61,157 bases of DNA from Oscillospiraceae bacterium (GCA_017632035.1 JAGBSG010000045.1:1-61157); one strand, 5' to 3'. Positions 32,266 through 41,239 are shown, numbered from the stretch's first letter. Notes: generated by a model from the letters alone, not told the origin. Program-made: numbers and translations.

Positions 32266-34110
32266 TCAGAATTCCTCTGTAATGCAGAAGCCCATGGGGG
32301 ACAGGGTCAGCCAGGTGGGGGCAACTGTGTGCAGATTGTGACCAAAAAGGACTTTTCCGGCAGGGATATCCCAGGTGTCGGTGCTGCGGTTGATGTAGAT
32401 ACGCAGGCGCTGACCGTCCAGTTCTCTGGTATAGCCAAGTCTGTGGTCACCGGCACAGAAGAAGCAGATGGTGCCAAGGCGCAGGCAGCTGTAGGCTTTT
32501 CGCAGCTGTCCCATATGCCGGTAATGGGAGAGAAGCTGGGGATTTTCTCTGCCCCATGGGTAGGTCCGGCGGTTAAAGGGGTCCTTATAGCCCTCCATGC
32601 CGGTTTCATCGGCATAATACAGGCTGGGAGAGCCGGGCAGGGTATACTGCAGGAAGGAGGCCATCAAGAGCCGTTCCACAGCCAGGTCATATTGGCTGCG
32701 GGAGAGCCGGCGCTTGGATTTTTCCTCCCGGCTGCCGTCAAAATCGTCCACCAGGGCAGTCAAGATCCGGGGTGTGTCGTGCGTGCCCAGAAGATTCATG
32801 TTGCAATGGAGCACCTGAGGAGGGTAGTTTTCAACAATGGTCATAACGGTATCCCGAACAGTCTTGCCGTCATCCCGATCTTTGAGGAAATTCAGAATCG
32901 CGGTGCGGAAGGGATAGTTCATGGCCGAGTCCAGAACGCCGTCCACAAAGTAGCGGCGGCGGATATCATAGGCGATCTTGTTGGAGGCATCCTCCCACAC
33001 CTCGCCGATCAGCAGTGCGTCGGGCTTGATCTGCCGGATCCGCTGCTTCAGCAGCAAAACAAACTCGTTGGGAAGCTCGTCCACCACATCCAGCCGGAAG
33101 CCGTCTGCCCCCAGCTTCAGCCAGTGGGCCACCACGGAATCCTCACCGGTAATGATGTATTCTACAAAGGCAGGGTCCATCTTTTTTACTGTGGGGAGGG
33201 TATCGAAATTCCACCAGCAATGGTAGGAGTCCGGGTATTGATAGAAGGTATACCAGGAATAATAGGGGGAGCTTTGGGAGCAGTACGCGCCCTTGCCGCC
33301 GAAGGTACGGTCCTTGTCAAAGTACAGACTGTTAGAACCGGTGTGCGAGTACACGCCGTCCAGGACTACCCGGATGCCCCTCTCGTGGGCGGCGTCACAC
33401 ATGGCAGTAAAATCCGCTTCTGTGCCCAGCATGGGGTCGGGTGTTTTGTAGTCACCGGTATCATAGCGGTGACTGGAAAAGCTTTTGCTGATGGGATTCA
33501 GGTATAGGATCGTGGTACCCAGGGAGGCAATGTAATCCATCTTTTCTGTGATGCCCCTGAAGTTGCCGCCGTAAAAATCGTTGTTGAGGATCTTACCATC
33601 AGGCGTTGGCTGCCAATCCACATCCTCGTTCCAGTCTGCGTGGATGGTATAGGGCTCCAGCTTGCCTGTCAGGTCGCACTCTCCGGATTTGTAAAACCGG
33701 TCTGGAAATACCTGATAAATGGCAGCACCCTTTGCCCAATCCGGGGTAGTGAAGTCCGCGGGAATACAGCTAAGCTGCCACTGATCTCCGGCCTCCATGT
33801 TGGTAGCGTCCCCCTGCTTGAACAGGCGGAAAGAGCCGGTTTTGGTGATGATGTAAAAATAATAGAAGAACAGTCCCGGGGCGTCCAGAGAAAAACTGCC
33901 TTCAAACACCTCGTATGTACCTAAGGTTTCCTTGAACGACAGGGGAACGGCGCACATAGGCGTACCGTTTTCCCAGCCTATCTGGCATTGGACCTGCTGG
34001 GTCTGTACGGAAGCAGGGATATGAATACGCAGCGTGCAGGCCTGACCCGGGGTCAGTGTGCCAAAAGGATCTTTGTAAATCAGCTGCTTGGAATCGAACA
34101 GTATACGCAT
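32266..34110 (-). CDS. GH13 alpha-amylase/neopullulanase-like enzyme (cytoplasmic)
   Basis: Acts on alpha-glucans inside the cell, probably degrading or trimming glycogen/maltodextrin. It has 614 residues with no signal peptide. An N-terminal beta domain (about 1-120) precedes the (beta/alpha)8 barrel with the four GH13 regions: DGVYSHTG (I), GFRLDVVDE with the nucleophile Asp (II), LIGEVWED with the general acid Glu (III) and LLGTHDTPR (IV). A C-terminal beta domain ends it. AGGAG precedes the ATG. It lies after glgA beyond a hairpin terminator of moderate strength, so read-through likely sets its lower expression. Confidence 0.9.
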   Translation of the reverse strand: MRILFDSKQLIYKDPFGTLTPGQACTLRIHIPASVQTQQVQCQIGWENGTPMCAVPLSFKETLGTYEVFEGSFSLDAPGLFFYYFYIITKTGSFRLFKQGDATNMEAGDQWQLSCIPADFTTPDWAKGAAIYQVFPDRFYKSGECDLTGKLEPYTIHADWNEDVDWQPTPDGKILNNDFYGGNFRGITEKMDYIASLGTTILYLNPISKSFSSHRYDTGDYKTPDPMLGTEADFTAMCDAAHERGIRVVLDGVYSHTGSNSLYFDKDRTFGGKGAYCSQSSPYYSWYTFYQYPDSYHCWWNFDTLPTVKKMDPAFVEYIITGEDSVVAHWLKLGADGFRLDVVDELPNEFVLLLKQRIRQIKPDALLIGEVWEDASNKIAYDIRRRYFVDGVLDSAMNYPFRTAILNFLKDRDDGKTVRDTVMTIVENYPPQVLHCNMNLLGTHDTPRILTALVDDFDGSREEKSKRRLSRSQYDLAVERLLMASFLQYTLPGSPSLYYADETGMEGYKDPFNRRTYPWGRENPQLLSHYRHMGQLRKAYSCLRLGTICFFCAGDHRLGYTRELDGQRLRIYINRSTDTWDIPAGKVLFGHNLHTVAPTWLTLSPMGFCITEEF

Positions 34111-34143
34111 AATATCTCCTGAATTGACAGTAAATTCAAAATA

Positions 34144-34168
34144 ACCGGGGCGGATATGCCGCCCCGGT
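34144..34168 (-). terminator. Hairpin terminator/attenuator between glgA and the GH13 gene
   Basis: A 10-bp GC-rich stem ACCGGGGCGG/CCGCCCCGGT (loop of 5) followed on the minus strand by TATTTTGAATTT. The GH13 start is only 33 bases further and no separate promoter is evident. Confidence 0.75.
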
Positions 34169-34185
34169 CATCCGAAAGCTGGAAA

Positions 34186-35631
34186 TTATTTGCCGCTCAT
34201 GCGGTGGAACAGCTCCATATACTTCAGCGCAGGCTTGTCCCAGCTGAAGTTCTGCTGCATACCCCGGCGCTGCAATGCCCGGAAAGCGGTACGGTCGTTG
34301 TGATACAGATGCAGACAACGCTCCAAAGCAGCGTGGAAGTCCTCACCGTTATAGCTCTGGAAGGTAAAGCCCAGACCGCCCTCGCCGTTTTCATCGGCAG
34401 GGGGTACAGTGTCCTTCAAACCGCCGGTGGAGTGGACCACAGGCACTGTGCCGTAGCGCATGGCGTTCATCTGACTCAGACCGCAGGGCTCGGATTTAGA
34501 GGGCATCAGGTAAATGTCACCGCCGGCGTAGATCCGAGAGGCAAGGGCCAGGTTGAAGGTGATCTTGGCAGCTACCCGGTCAGGGAACTCCTCTGCCAGG
34601 GTGGTGAAAAACTGCTCAAACTGGGCTTCGCCTGTACCCAAAACCAGCAGCTGTGCATCCTCCTGCATCATCAGCTTCCGGGCGATATAACGCAGCAGGT
34701 CAAGGCCCTTATGGCCCGCAAGACGGGTCACCATGACCATGAGAGGAACATCCGGCTTTATGGGCAGACCGACTTCGGCCTGCAGGGCTGCCTTACAGGC
34801 GGCCTTGCCGGTAACGAAGCTGTCGGCGTTGTAATGGGCCGGAAGGGCCGGATCGGTTTCGGGATTGAAGGTGTTTACATCGATGCCGTTGGTGATGCCG
34901 GTGAGCTTCCAGGCAGCATCGGAGAGGATGCCGTCCAGACCGTGGGCGTAATAAGGATACATCAGTTCCCGGGCGTAGGTCTCAGAAACGGTGGTCACCA
35001 GATCCGCCGATTCGATAGCACCCTTCATCACATTGACGGAGTTGCTCATATCCAGACGGCCGCGCCACTCCCAGGGAAGGCCCAGAACATCATCGAAAAA
35101 GTCGCTGTGGGCCCAGCCCTGATACTCAATGTTATGGATGGTGAACATGCAGCGGGTATCCGGGAAAATACCCCGGTACAGGGCGTTCAGGAAAACAGGA
35201 ACGAGGGCCGTCTGCCAGTCATTGCACTGGATCACATCGGGGATGAAGCCTACTGCGGCCAGGGTTTCCAGACAGGCTCTGGAAAAGTATGCGTACCGTT
35301 CGCCGTCATCCATGTCGCCGTATATAGCACCGGGACGGCCGGCAAAATAATACAGGTTGTCCACAAAGTAGACCTGGACGCCGTCTTTCCGGTTTTTCAG
35401 TCGGTATACGCCGGTGTATTGCTTTCGCCATCCCAATGTAGTGTTGAATTTGTGAAGTAGTTCAACCTCATAGGCAGGGTTTTCTTTGATCTTTTTGTAG
35501 TAGGGAAGGATGAGAACGACTTCATTTCCGTCGATCCGAGCCAGAGCGGCAGGGAGCGCTTCCATTACATCGCCCAGTCCGCCGGACTTGATGTAAGGCG
35601 CACCCTCAGAGGCAAGGATTGCTATTTTCAT
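34186..35631 (-). CDS. glgA: Glycogen synthase (ADP-glucose, GT5)
   Basis: Extends alpha-1,4-glucan chains from ADP-glucose. It has 481 residues with two Rossmann-like domains of the GT-B fold. KSGGLGD at residues 15-21 is the ADP-glucose loop, TIHNIEYQGWA and GILSDAAWKLTGITNGID are family blocks, and SKSEPCGLSQMNAMRYG is the C-terminal donor-site motif. The ATG at 35631 overlaps the glgD stop as ATGA. Last of glgC-glgD-glgA. Confidence 0.96.
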   Translation of the reverse strand: MKIAILASEGAPYIKSGGLGDVMEALPAALARIDGNEVVLILPYYKKIKENPAYEVELLHKFNTTLGWRKQYTGVYRLKNRKDGVQVYFVDNLYYFAGRPGAIYGDMDDGERYAYFSRACLETLAAVGFIPDVIQCNDWQTALVPVFLNALYRGIFPDTRCMFTIHNIEYQGWAHSDFFDDVLGLPWEWRGRLDMSNSVNVMKGAIESADLVTTVSETYARELMYPYYAHGLDGILSDAAWKLTGITNGIDVNTFNPETDPALPAHYNADSFVTGKAACKAALQAEVGLPIKPDVPLMVMVTRLAGHKGLDLLRYIARKLMMQEDAQLLVLGTGEAQFEQFFTTLAEEFPDRVAAKITFNLALASRIYAGGDIYLMPSKSEPCGLSQMNAMRYGTVPVVHSTGGLKDTVPPADENGEGGLGFTFQSYNGEDFHAALERCLHLYHNDRTAFRALQRRGMQQNFSWDKPALKYMELFHRMSGK

Positions 35632-36749
35632 ACGGTTTCTCCCCTCTTGATGATCACCGGAGCGTTGGGGGTGCCGATGAGCTTGGAGCCGGGACGCACA
35701 GTAACATCCTTGTCCAGGATCACGCACTTCAGCTCGCAGTTCTCACCTACCACAGTGTCGTTCATGATCACGCAGTCCTCTACCAGCGTGCCGGCCCCGA
35801 TGGATACCTGACGGAAGAGGACGGAGTTGCGCACAGTGCCTTCCAGGATACAGCCGTCTGCTACAGAGCAATTTTCCACATGGCAATCCTCGCCGTAGTA
35901 GCTGGGGACGCGGTCACGGACCTTCGTATAGATAGGATGGTTTCTGCTGAACAGATCGTGGCGGATGTCCTTATCCAGAATGGACAGGTTGCTGCGGTAG
36001 TATTCCGCGGGGGATTCGTTATACAGGGCCACACCGCCGAACTGATAGATGTTTACGGACAGATTGCCAGCCTGATACTGATTCAGCAGGAAGTCCCGCT
36101 CAAAGCGGTACAGATTATGGGCCACGGCATCCTGTACATGCTTCATAAGCAGATCCTTGCTGATAATGAATAGACCCATAGAGGCCAGATAGTCGGCACT
36201 GGCGGGATAGTCGACTACCATATCCGCAATGCCACCCTTGCTGTCCAGCTTCACAGCCAGATCCAGCCGCTTTTTACCGTTGGCAATGCCTTCTTTGGTA
36301 ACGACAGTAATATCCTTGCCGCTGACGATGTGGCTGTCCAGCACCTTGCCGATATCAATGTTGCACAGCACGCTGGAGTCAGCCAGGACCACATAGTCGT
36401 CATCAGAGCCGTAGCTCATGTATTCCAGCACGGAGTTCAAAGCTTCCAGCTTGCCCCGGTAGTTGGCGCTGCTGTAAGCCAGTGCATAGGGGGTCAGGTA
36501 TTCCAGACCGCCTTCCTGCAGCTCCAGATCCCATTCCTCGCCGGAGCCGATATGGGCCATGAGAGATTGGTAGTTATACCGGGACAGAATGCCAATGCGG
36601 CGGATGCCGGAGTTGGTCATGTTGGACAGGGAGAAGTCGATCTGGCGGTAACGGCCGCCGAAGGGCAGGGAAGCCATGGTGCGCTTGTTGGTCAGCTCAC
36701 CCATGGAGCTGTCATAAATATTTGCGAAAATAATACCAAGAACAGACAT
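35628..36749 (-). CDS. glgD: Glucose-1-phosphate adenylyltransferase-like subunit GlgD
   Basis: Paralogue of GlgC that forms the heteromeric ADP-glucose pyrophosphorylase of Firmicutes, mostly as a regulatory subunit. It has 373 residues. The nucleotidyltransferase N-terminus lacks the GlgC substrate-loop pattern: it reads MSVLGIIFANIYDSSMGEL in place of [10 protein letters not shown], supporting a modified catalytic site. FGGRYRQIDFSLSNM and a left-handed beta-helix C-terminus (VENCSVADGCILEGTVRNSV) follow. TAAGGAGG precedes the ATG, 13 bases after the glgC stop. Confidence 0.95.
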   Translation of the reverse strand: MSVLGIIFANIYDSSMGELTNKRTMASLPFGGRYRQIDFSLSNMTNSGIRRIGILSRYNYQSLMAHIGSGEEWDLELQEGGLEYLTPYALAYSSANYRGKLEALNSVLEYMSYGSDDDYVVLADSSVLCNIDIGKVLDSHIVSGKDITVVTKEGIANGKKRLDLAVKLDSKGGIADMVVDYPASADYLASMGLFIISKDLLMKHVQDAVAHNLYRFERDFLLNQYQAGNLSVNIYQFGGVALYNESPAEYYRSNLSILDKDIRHDLFSRNHPIYTKVRDRVPSYYGEDCHVENCSVADGCILEGTVRNSVLFRQVSIGAGTLVEDCVIMNDTVVGENCELKCVILDKDVTVRPGSKLIGTPNAPVIIKRGETV

Positions 36750-36762
36750 AGCGTTACCCTCC

Positions 36763-37953
36763 TTAAATCATTTCACCGGGCAGCAGCACGGTACTTGCAG
36801 CGACCTCAGAACCCTTGGAGGTGACGCTGATCTTCTTCTTTTCCTTAGGCTCGAAGGCACCGCCGACCACAGCACCCTTACCGACCCTACTGTTCTCACC
36901 CAAAATGGCATGGCGGACGATGGCATTGGCCTCAATGACCGCGCCGGGCATGATGACGGAATCCTCTACCAGAGCGCCCTTGCCTACATAGCAGCCGGTA
37001 GAAATGATGGAGTGGCGGACAGAGCCGTAGATCTCAGAGCCTTCTGCAATGAAGCAGTTGACGGTCTTGGCGTCGGCGTCCACGAAGCTGGAGGGCAGCG
37101 CGTTGTTGCGGGCGTAGATCTTATCTTTTTCGCCGCCCCGGATGTTGAACACAGGCTCCTTGCCCAGCAGGTCCATATTGGATTCCCACAGGGAGTCGAT
37201 GGTACCCACATCCATCCAGTAGCCGTCAAAGTCGTAGGCCATGAGCTTGTGACCGGAGTTCAGTAGGTTGGGGATGATATTCTTGCCAAAGTCGTTGCTG
37301 GAATTGGGGTCCTCCTCGTCTGCGATCAGGAACTCCCGCAGGACCTTCCAATTGAACACATAGATGCCCATGGATGCCTTGGTGGACTTGGGATGCTTGG
37401 GCTTCTCTTCGAATTCATAGACGGAGCTATCGGGGTTGGTATTCATGATACCGAACCGGCTGGCCTCCTCCAGAGAAACGTTGCGCACGGCGATGGTGCA
37501 GCTTGCGTTGTTTTTCTCGTGGTATTCCACCATGGCGGCATAATCCATCTTATAGATGTGGTCACCGCCCAGAACCACCACATACTCAGGGTCGTAACGC
37601 TCGATAAAGGCCAGGTTCTGATAAATGGCGTTGGCAGTGCCCTTGTACCAGCCGCTCTTCTTGTCGTGCCGCTCGTAAGGGGGCAGGACCTGGGCGCAGC
37701 AGTGGGTCTTGTTCAGACCCCAGGGCTGACCGTTGCCGATGTATTCGTTCAGTTCCAGGGGCTGATACTGCGTCAGAATACCAACGGTATCGATGCCGGA
37801 GTTCACGCAGTTGGATAGGGGGAAGTCAATAATACGGTATTTACCTCCAAAGGGGACGGCGGGCTTGGCGGTGTTTTCTGTCAAGACCTTCAGGCGGCTG
37901 CCCTGACCACCGGCCAAAAGCATAGCGATACAACGTTTTTTCTGAAAGTACAT
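36763..37953 (-). CDS. glgC: Glucose-1-phosphate adenylyltransferase GlgC
   Basis: Makes ADP-glucose for glycogen synthesis. It has 396 residues: [20 protein letters not shown] is the pyrophosphorylase loop, followed by [39 protein letters not shown] and the C-terminal beta-helix. The ATG at 37953 is preceded by AAGGAG; the open frame's upstream Met is not used. It leads glgC-glgD-glgA and possibly the GH13 and Cys-rich genes. The promoter is not clear; a TGCTATATA extended -10 lies at 37996-38004 on the minus strand. Confidence 0.96.
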   Translation of the reverse strand: MYFQKKRCIAMLLAGGQGSRLKVLTENTAKPAVPFGGKYRIIDFPLSNCVNSGIDTVGILTQYQPLELNEYIGNGQPWGLNKTHCCAQVLPPYERHDKKSGWYKGTANAIYQNLAFIERYDPEYVVVLGGDHIYKMDYAAMVEYHEKNNASCTIAVRNVSLEEASRFGIMNTNPDSSVYEFEEKPKHPKSTKASMGIYVFNWKVLREFLIADEEDPNSSNDFGKNIIPNLLNSGHKLMAYDFDGYWMDVGTIDSLWESNMDLLGKEPVFNIRGGEKDKIYARNNALPSSFVDADAKTVNCFIAEGSEIYGSVRHSIISTGCYVGKGALVEDSVIMPGAVIEANAIVRHAILGENSRVGKGAVVGGAFEPKEKKKISVTSKGSEVAASTVLLPGEMI

Positions 37954-38122
37954 GGGTAACAGCTCCTTATGTTGGAATGTAGGGCACATCTTGCCTATAT
38001 AGCAGGAGATGATAGTTTTCTATCGGCATGTCAAAACGGGGTCACCAAGCCGAAGAAACCTCCTCACCAATAACATACCACATTTTGGTCGTTTAGGAAA
38101 GAGACAAATTGCCTAAAATCTG

Positions 38123-38677
38123 TTAGAAGTTTCTGTCATTTTTCACAATCGTACCCCAAAATGCCGGCTTTTTACTGGGTATATCAACAAGATTCAGCCG
38201 CTTTTCCATCCAAATTACCCCGATCCAGCGCCCGTGCTTGAAGCCGCAGCGGGGAAACTCCGCCAAAAACCGGTATCCTATGGCTTCGTGGAAGGCCACA
38301 GAGGCCCTGTTTTCTTCTGTGATGATGGCGTAGCAGACCTGATAGCCCTGCTTTTGCAGGATATCCTCCAGCGCTTCATAAAGCCGTCTGCCGATGCCTT
38401 TTCCCTGGGCTTCCGGGGCCAGATAAATAGAAGGCTCCACACACCAGCTGTAGGCAGCCCGGGTGAAGGGGGCACTGGCGTAGGCATAGCCCAGGACCTG
38501 ACCGTCCTCTTCCCAAACCAGCCAGGGGAATTGCTTGGTAATGCCCAGAAAACGCTGGGTAAATTCTTCTGCCGTGGGGGGTTCATATTCAAAAGAATAG
38601 GTTGTGTTTGTTACATAGGGCGCGTAGATCGCCAAGATCTGGGGCAGATCCTCTGGATTTGCCATTCGTATGGACAT
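38123..38677 (-). CDS. GNAT-family acetyltransferase (phosphinothricin-type)
   Basis: N-acetyltransferase of 184 residues. It begins IRMANPEDLPQILAIYAPYV with TYSFEYEPPT, typical of Pat/Bar-like GNATs, and has the acetyl-CoA loop APEAQGKGIGRRLYEAL and the C-terminal EENRASVAFHEAIGYR block. AGGCACAGT/GGAGG precedes the ATG. Substrate is unknown; an amino-group on an antibiotic-like or metabolic compound is typical. It is a single gene, separated by 169 bases from glgC downstream. Confidence 0.88.
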   Translation of the reverse strand: MSIRMANPEDLPQILAIYAPYVTNTTYSFEYEPPTAEEFTQRFLGITKQFPWLVWEEDGQVLGYAYASAPFTRAAYSWCVEPSIYLAPEAQGKGIGRRLYEALEDILQKQGYQVCYAIITEENRASVAFHEAIGYRFLAEFPRCGFKHGRWIGVIWMEKRLNLVDIPSKKPAFWGTIVKNDRNF

Positions 38678-38737
38678 ACTGTGCCTCCAATATCAGTGAT
38701 ATCACTATTTTATTCCAGAAAGGATGCTTCGTCAAGG

Positions 38738-38766
38738 TTGACAACTGGCACTGAAAAGAATAAAAT
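38738..38766 (+). promoter_or_regulatory. Promoter of mgtE
   Basis: TTGACA (38738-38743), 17-bp spacer, TAAAAT (38761-38766). It gives a leader of about 165 bases before the mgtE start. Confidence 0.85.
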
Positions 38767-38775
38767 AACTATATT

Positions 38776-38900
38776 GGGCAGTGTGGCCCTAAATTCGTAC
38801 TAAAAAGGGGGGAACACCATGGATATAGGCAGTACCAGCAGCATACCTGACCGAAGTAGAAGGCCATACCCATGGTGTGGGTGACCTTTTGAGAACAGGT
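38776..38900 (+). promoter_or_regulatory. Structured leader of mgtE, unassigned cis-regulatory RNA candidate
   Basis: Between promoter and RBS lie a small GGGC/GCCC hairpin (38776-38789) and a 9-bp perfect stem ACACCATGG (38814-38822) with CCATGGTGT (38870-38878) closing about 47 bases that contain GGCAGTACC and GACCGAAG. The 3' arm can alternatively sit in the loop of ACCC/GGGT (38867-38882), followed by GACCTTTT, so two exclusive folds are possible. It does not match the M-box (ykoK) sequence blocks I know. Regulation by Mg2+ is an inference from the gene. Confidence 0.5.
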
Positions 38901-38939
38901 GTGTTTGCCTTATTATATTGATTATAAGGAGGAAACACC

Positions 38940-40316
38940 GTGGCAGAACGCTTTGAAATTGTAGAAAAAGCCCTGGTCCGGATGCTGGAGGAGAAGAAGT
39001 ACGCGACCCTCCGGGATATCCTGATCACCATGAACCCCAGCGACGTGGCGGCAATGTTTGACGGTCTGGAAGAAAAGCAGATCCCGCTGCTGTTTCGTCT
39101 GCTGCCAAAGGAACAAGCGGCAGAGACCTTTGTGGAAATGGAGCCGGAGGCACAGGAGCTTTTGATCCGCGGATTTTCGGATAATGAGCTGAAGGAAGTC
39201 GTGGATGAGCTTTATGTGGACGATGCGGCAGATCTGGTAGAGGAGATGCCTGCCAATGTGGTCAAGCGTATTTTGCGCCAGGCCACGCCGGAGATGCGCA
39301 ACACCATTAACCAGATCCTGCGCTACGGCGACAATACGGCCGGCTCTATCATGACCACCGAATATGTATCCCTGCGCCCGGACATGACCGTGGAGGAAAG
39401 TATCCTGCGGATCCGGCGGCAGGGGTTCGATAAGGAGACCATTTATACCTGCTATGTCACCCAGGACCGGGTGTTGATCGGCCTGGTCACAGTCAAGGAT
39501 CTGCTCCTGTGCGATAACGACGAGACCTTGATCCGAGATATTATGTTAACCAACCTGATCTCCGTCAACACCCATACCGACAAGGAAGAAGCGGCCCGGA
39601 TGCTCAGCCACTACAACTTCCTGGCCCTGCCTGTGGTGGACAGGGAGGACCGGATGGTCGGCATCGTCACCTTCGATGACGCCATGGATGTTATGGAAGA
39701 CGAGGCCACAGAGGATATGGAGCTGATGGGCGGTATGACCCCCTCGGAGAAGACCTATCTGCGGAGCTCCGCGGCGGACCTGTTCAAGAACCGTATTCCC
39801 TGGCTCATGCTGCTGATGGTTTCGGCTACCTTCACAGGGCTGATCATCACCGCCTTTGAGGGCGCTTTGGCTGCTCAGGTAGCCCTGACAGCCTTTATCC
39901 CCATGCTCATGGGTACAGGCGGCAACTCTGGGTCCCAGTCCTCGGTCACAGTGATCCGTGCGTTGAGCCTGGGTGAGCTGCAATTCCGGGATGTGGGCAC
40001 TGTGCTCTGGAAGGAGCTGCGCACGGCAGTGTTGTGCGGCATTGCTCTGGCCGTGGTATGTTTCGCTAAGATCTGGCTCATCGACCGTCTGCTCTTTGGC
40101 AACAACGAGATCACCCTGATGGTAGATCTGGTGGTGTGCCTGGCTTTGTGTGTCACGGTGGTCATCGCCAAGCTGGTGGGATGTACCTTGCCGCTGCTGG
40201 CAAAGGTGCTGCACCTGGACCCGGCAGTTATGGCAAGCCCATTTATCTCCACCATTGTGGATGCCCTGTCGCTGCTTGTGTATTTTGTATTCGCAAAGGC
40301 CCTGCTGGGCGTGTAA
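38940..40316 (+). CDS. mgtE: Magnesium transporter MgtE
   Basis: Mg2+ channel of 458 residues. An N-terminal helical domain (about 1-130, repeats such as DVAAMFDGLEEKQIPLLFRLL), two CBS domains (about 130-255, with VGIVTFDDAMDVM) and five C-terminal membrane helices with the pore segment MGTGGNSGSQSSVTVIRAL. It starts with GTG at 38940 preceded by AAGGAGG. A promoter and a structured leader lie upstream and a strong terminator follows. The CBS/N domains of MgtE close the channel when Mg2+ is high (established). Confidence 0.96.
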   Translation: MAERFEIVEKALVRMLEEKKYATLRDILITMNPSDVAAMFDGLEEKQIPLLFRLLPKEQAAETFVEMEPEAQELLIRGFSDNELKEVVDELYVDDAADLVEEMPANVVKRILRQATPEMRNTINQILRYGDNTAGSIMTTEYVSLRPDMTVEESILRIRRQGFDKETIYTCYVTQDRVLIGLVTVKDLLLCDNDETLIRDIMLTNLISVNTHTDKEEAARMLSHYNFLALPVVDREDRMVGIVTFDDAMDVMEDEATEDMELMGGMTPSEKTYLRSSAADLFKNRIPWLMLLMVSATFTGLIITAFEGALAAQVALTAFIPMLMGTGGNSGSQSSVTVIRALSLGELQFRDVGTVLWKELRTAVLCGIALAVVCFAKIWLIDRLLFGNNEITLMVDLVVCLALCVTVVIAKLVGCTLPLLAKVLHLDPAVMASPFISTIVDALSLLVYFVFAKALLGV

Positions 40317-40320
40317 AAAA

Positions 40321-40346
40321 AGCTGCCGCATCAGCGGCAGCTTTTT
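40321..40346 (+). terminator. Terminator of mgtE
   Basis: AGCTGCCGC/GCGGCAGCT 9-bp stem, ATCA loop, then TTTTT, preceded by A-run; four bases after the stop codon. Confidence 0.92.
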
Positions 40347-40366
40347 ATATAGATGTCATTTTCCGG

Positions 40367-40445
40367 CCGTAGGGGAGGGTCTTGACCCTCCCTCTATACA
40401 GGGTGCACATAGAGACAGCGGGAGGGTCAAGACCCTCCCCTACGG
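40367..40445. repeat. Paired REP-like palindromes in inverted orientation
   Basis: CCGTAGGGGAGGGTCTTGAC-type arms at 40367-40392 and 40420-40445 are exact inverted copies of 26 bases, each itself nearly palindromic around TCTTGA, separated by 27 bases. The same core is at 2691-2713. This is a dispersed REP-like element; no mobility gene is present. Confidence 0.75.
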
Positions 40446-40471
40446 TGTGTGGACAGTGACGATATAAATCT

Positions 40472-40541
40472 CCTGTCATGGCTTCACGAAGCGAAGAATC
40501 TAAAAGAGATCCTTCGTCGCTACGCTCCTCAGGATGACAGG
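40472..40541. repeat. Short inverted-repeat element ending CCTGTCAT/ATGACAGG
   Basis: A 70-bp element with 8-bp terminal inverted repeats and an internal GAGATCCTTCGTCGCTACG run, a form I recall as dispersed in gut Firmicutes. It sits beside the REP-like pair in the 260-base gap after mgtE. Only one copy is seen in this window. Confidence 0.5.
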
Positions 40542-40576
40542 AAAACACTTCAGACCTCTGTGGAAAGTCGGCAGGC

Positions 40577-40792
40577 CTAGCCTCTGCTTGTTTTGTTGGT
40601 ACGCCCTGCAATGTAGTCAAGTGAGACGCAATAGAGCTTGGCAAGGGTAATGGCGTGGTGAAATGGAATTTCCCGATCACCCATTTCGTAGAGAGCGTAT
40701 TGCTGTCTTGTAGTTTTCAAAACAGCGGCAATCTCTGCTTGCGTCATGTCGCGGTCCTCTCGAAGGTCACGCAGTCTTTGATAATAGTGCAC
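40577..40792 (-). CDS. XRE-family helix-turn-helix regulator (small)
   Basis: A 71-residue Cro/CI-like protein. LREDRDMTQAEIAAVLKTTR followed by QQYALYEMGDREIPFHHAI is the HTH_3 core, and LAKLYCVSLDYIAGRTNK is the common tail. The open frame reaches 40840, but no RBS is seen there; GGAGAGG precedes the GTG at 40792, which gives the usual start just before the first helix. It is divergent from a DUF6809 gene, with an 18-bp palindrome between them, so mutual control is likely. Confidence 0.85.
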   Translation of the reverse strand: MHYYQRLRDLREDRDMTQAEIAAVLKTTRQQYALYEMGDREIPFHHAITLAKLYCVSLDYIAGRTNKTSRG

Positions 40793-40860
40793 AAGTTCCA
40801 CCTCTCCGGTTTGCTTGATTGGCCAGTTAGTATCATACAAATTAGGGAAAGGTTGAAATA

Positions 40861-40878
40861 ATCATTCGAACGAATGAT
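40861..40878. promoter_or_regulatory. Palindromic operator between the HTH and DUF6809 genes
   Basis: ATCATTCGAACGAATGAT has perfect 8-bp arms around AA. It lies between TTGAAA (40853-40858) and the TAAAAT at 40878-40883 on the plus strand, so binding would block the DUF6809 promoter. The regulator is presumably the adjacent XRE protein. Confidence 0.65.
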
Positions 40879-40924
40879 AAAATTGTTGCAGCGAACCATT
40901 TGAGACAGGGAGGAGGTGTATTGT

Positions 40925-41230
40925 ATGAAACAATACATGAATGTATTAAAGAAATATCTCGCCGAAAACAGGCCAAATTACGGTGATGGGGATGTGCGGT
41001 CATTGTTGGAATTTTTGTATGGGCACTATTCAGCCACCAATCCCATTGACAACGAGGCGATCCGCACCCAGTTTGGTAAGCTGCGCGCCCATTTTTCTTT
41101 CTTAAAAGAAGAGTGCTTCGATACAGTGTTCGATGTGGTCTGTGACCTTTGCCTGGAGCATGAACGCCTGGTCTTTTTGGAAGGAACCCGGGTAGGTGCC
41201 CGCCTGGCTTTGGAGCTGCAAGGGGAATAA
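40925..41230 (+). CDS. DUF6809-like small protein
   Basis: A 101-residue acidic helical protein: MKQYMNVLKKYLAENRPNYG, then DVRSLLEFLYGHYSATNPID and a C-terminal CDLCLEHERLVFLEGTRVGA. The length and pattern match a Clostridia family I recall as DUF6809, of unknown function. GGGAGGAGG precedes the ATG at 40925, preferred over the GTG at 40916. It faces away from the XRE regulator gene and is convergent with asd. Confidence 0.7.
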   Translation: MKQYMNVLKKYLAENRPNYGDGDVRSLLEFLYGHYSATNPIDNEAIRTQFGKLRAHFSFLKEECFDTVFDVVCDLCLEHERLVFLEGTRVGARLALELQGE

Positions 41231-41239
41231 TCGCAAAAA

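Noticed and set aside
38776..38900. Assignment of the mgtE leader to the M-box (ykoK) or yybP-ykoY family
   Set aside because: The conserved blocks of those families, as I know them, are missing; kept as an unassigned leader instead.
40367..40541. CRISPR array suspected from closely spaced repeats
   Set aside because: The repeats are inverted, only two copies of one motif, with no regular spacers and no cas genes.
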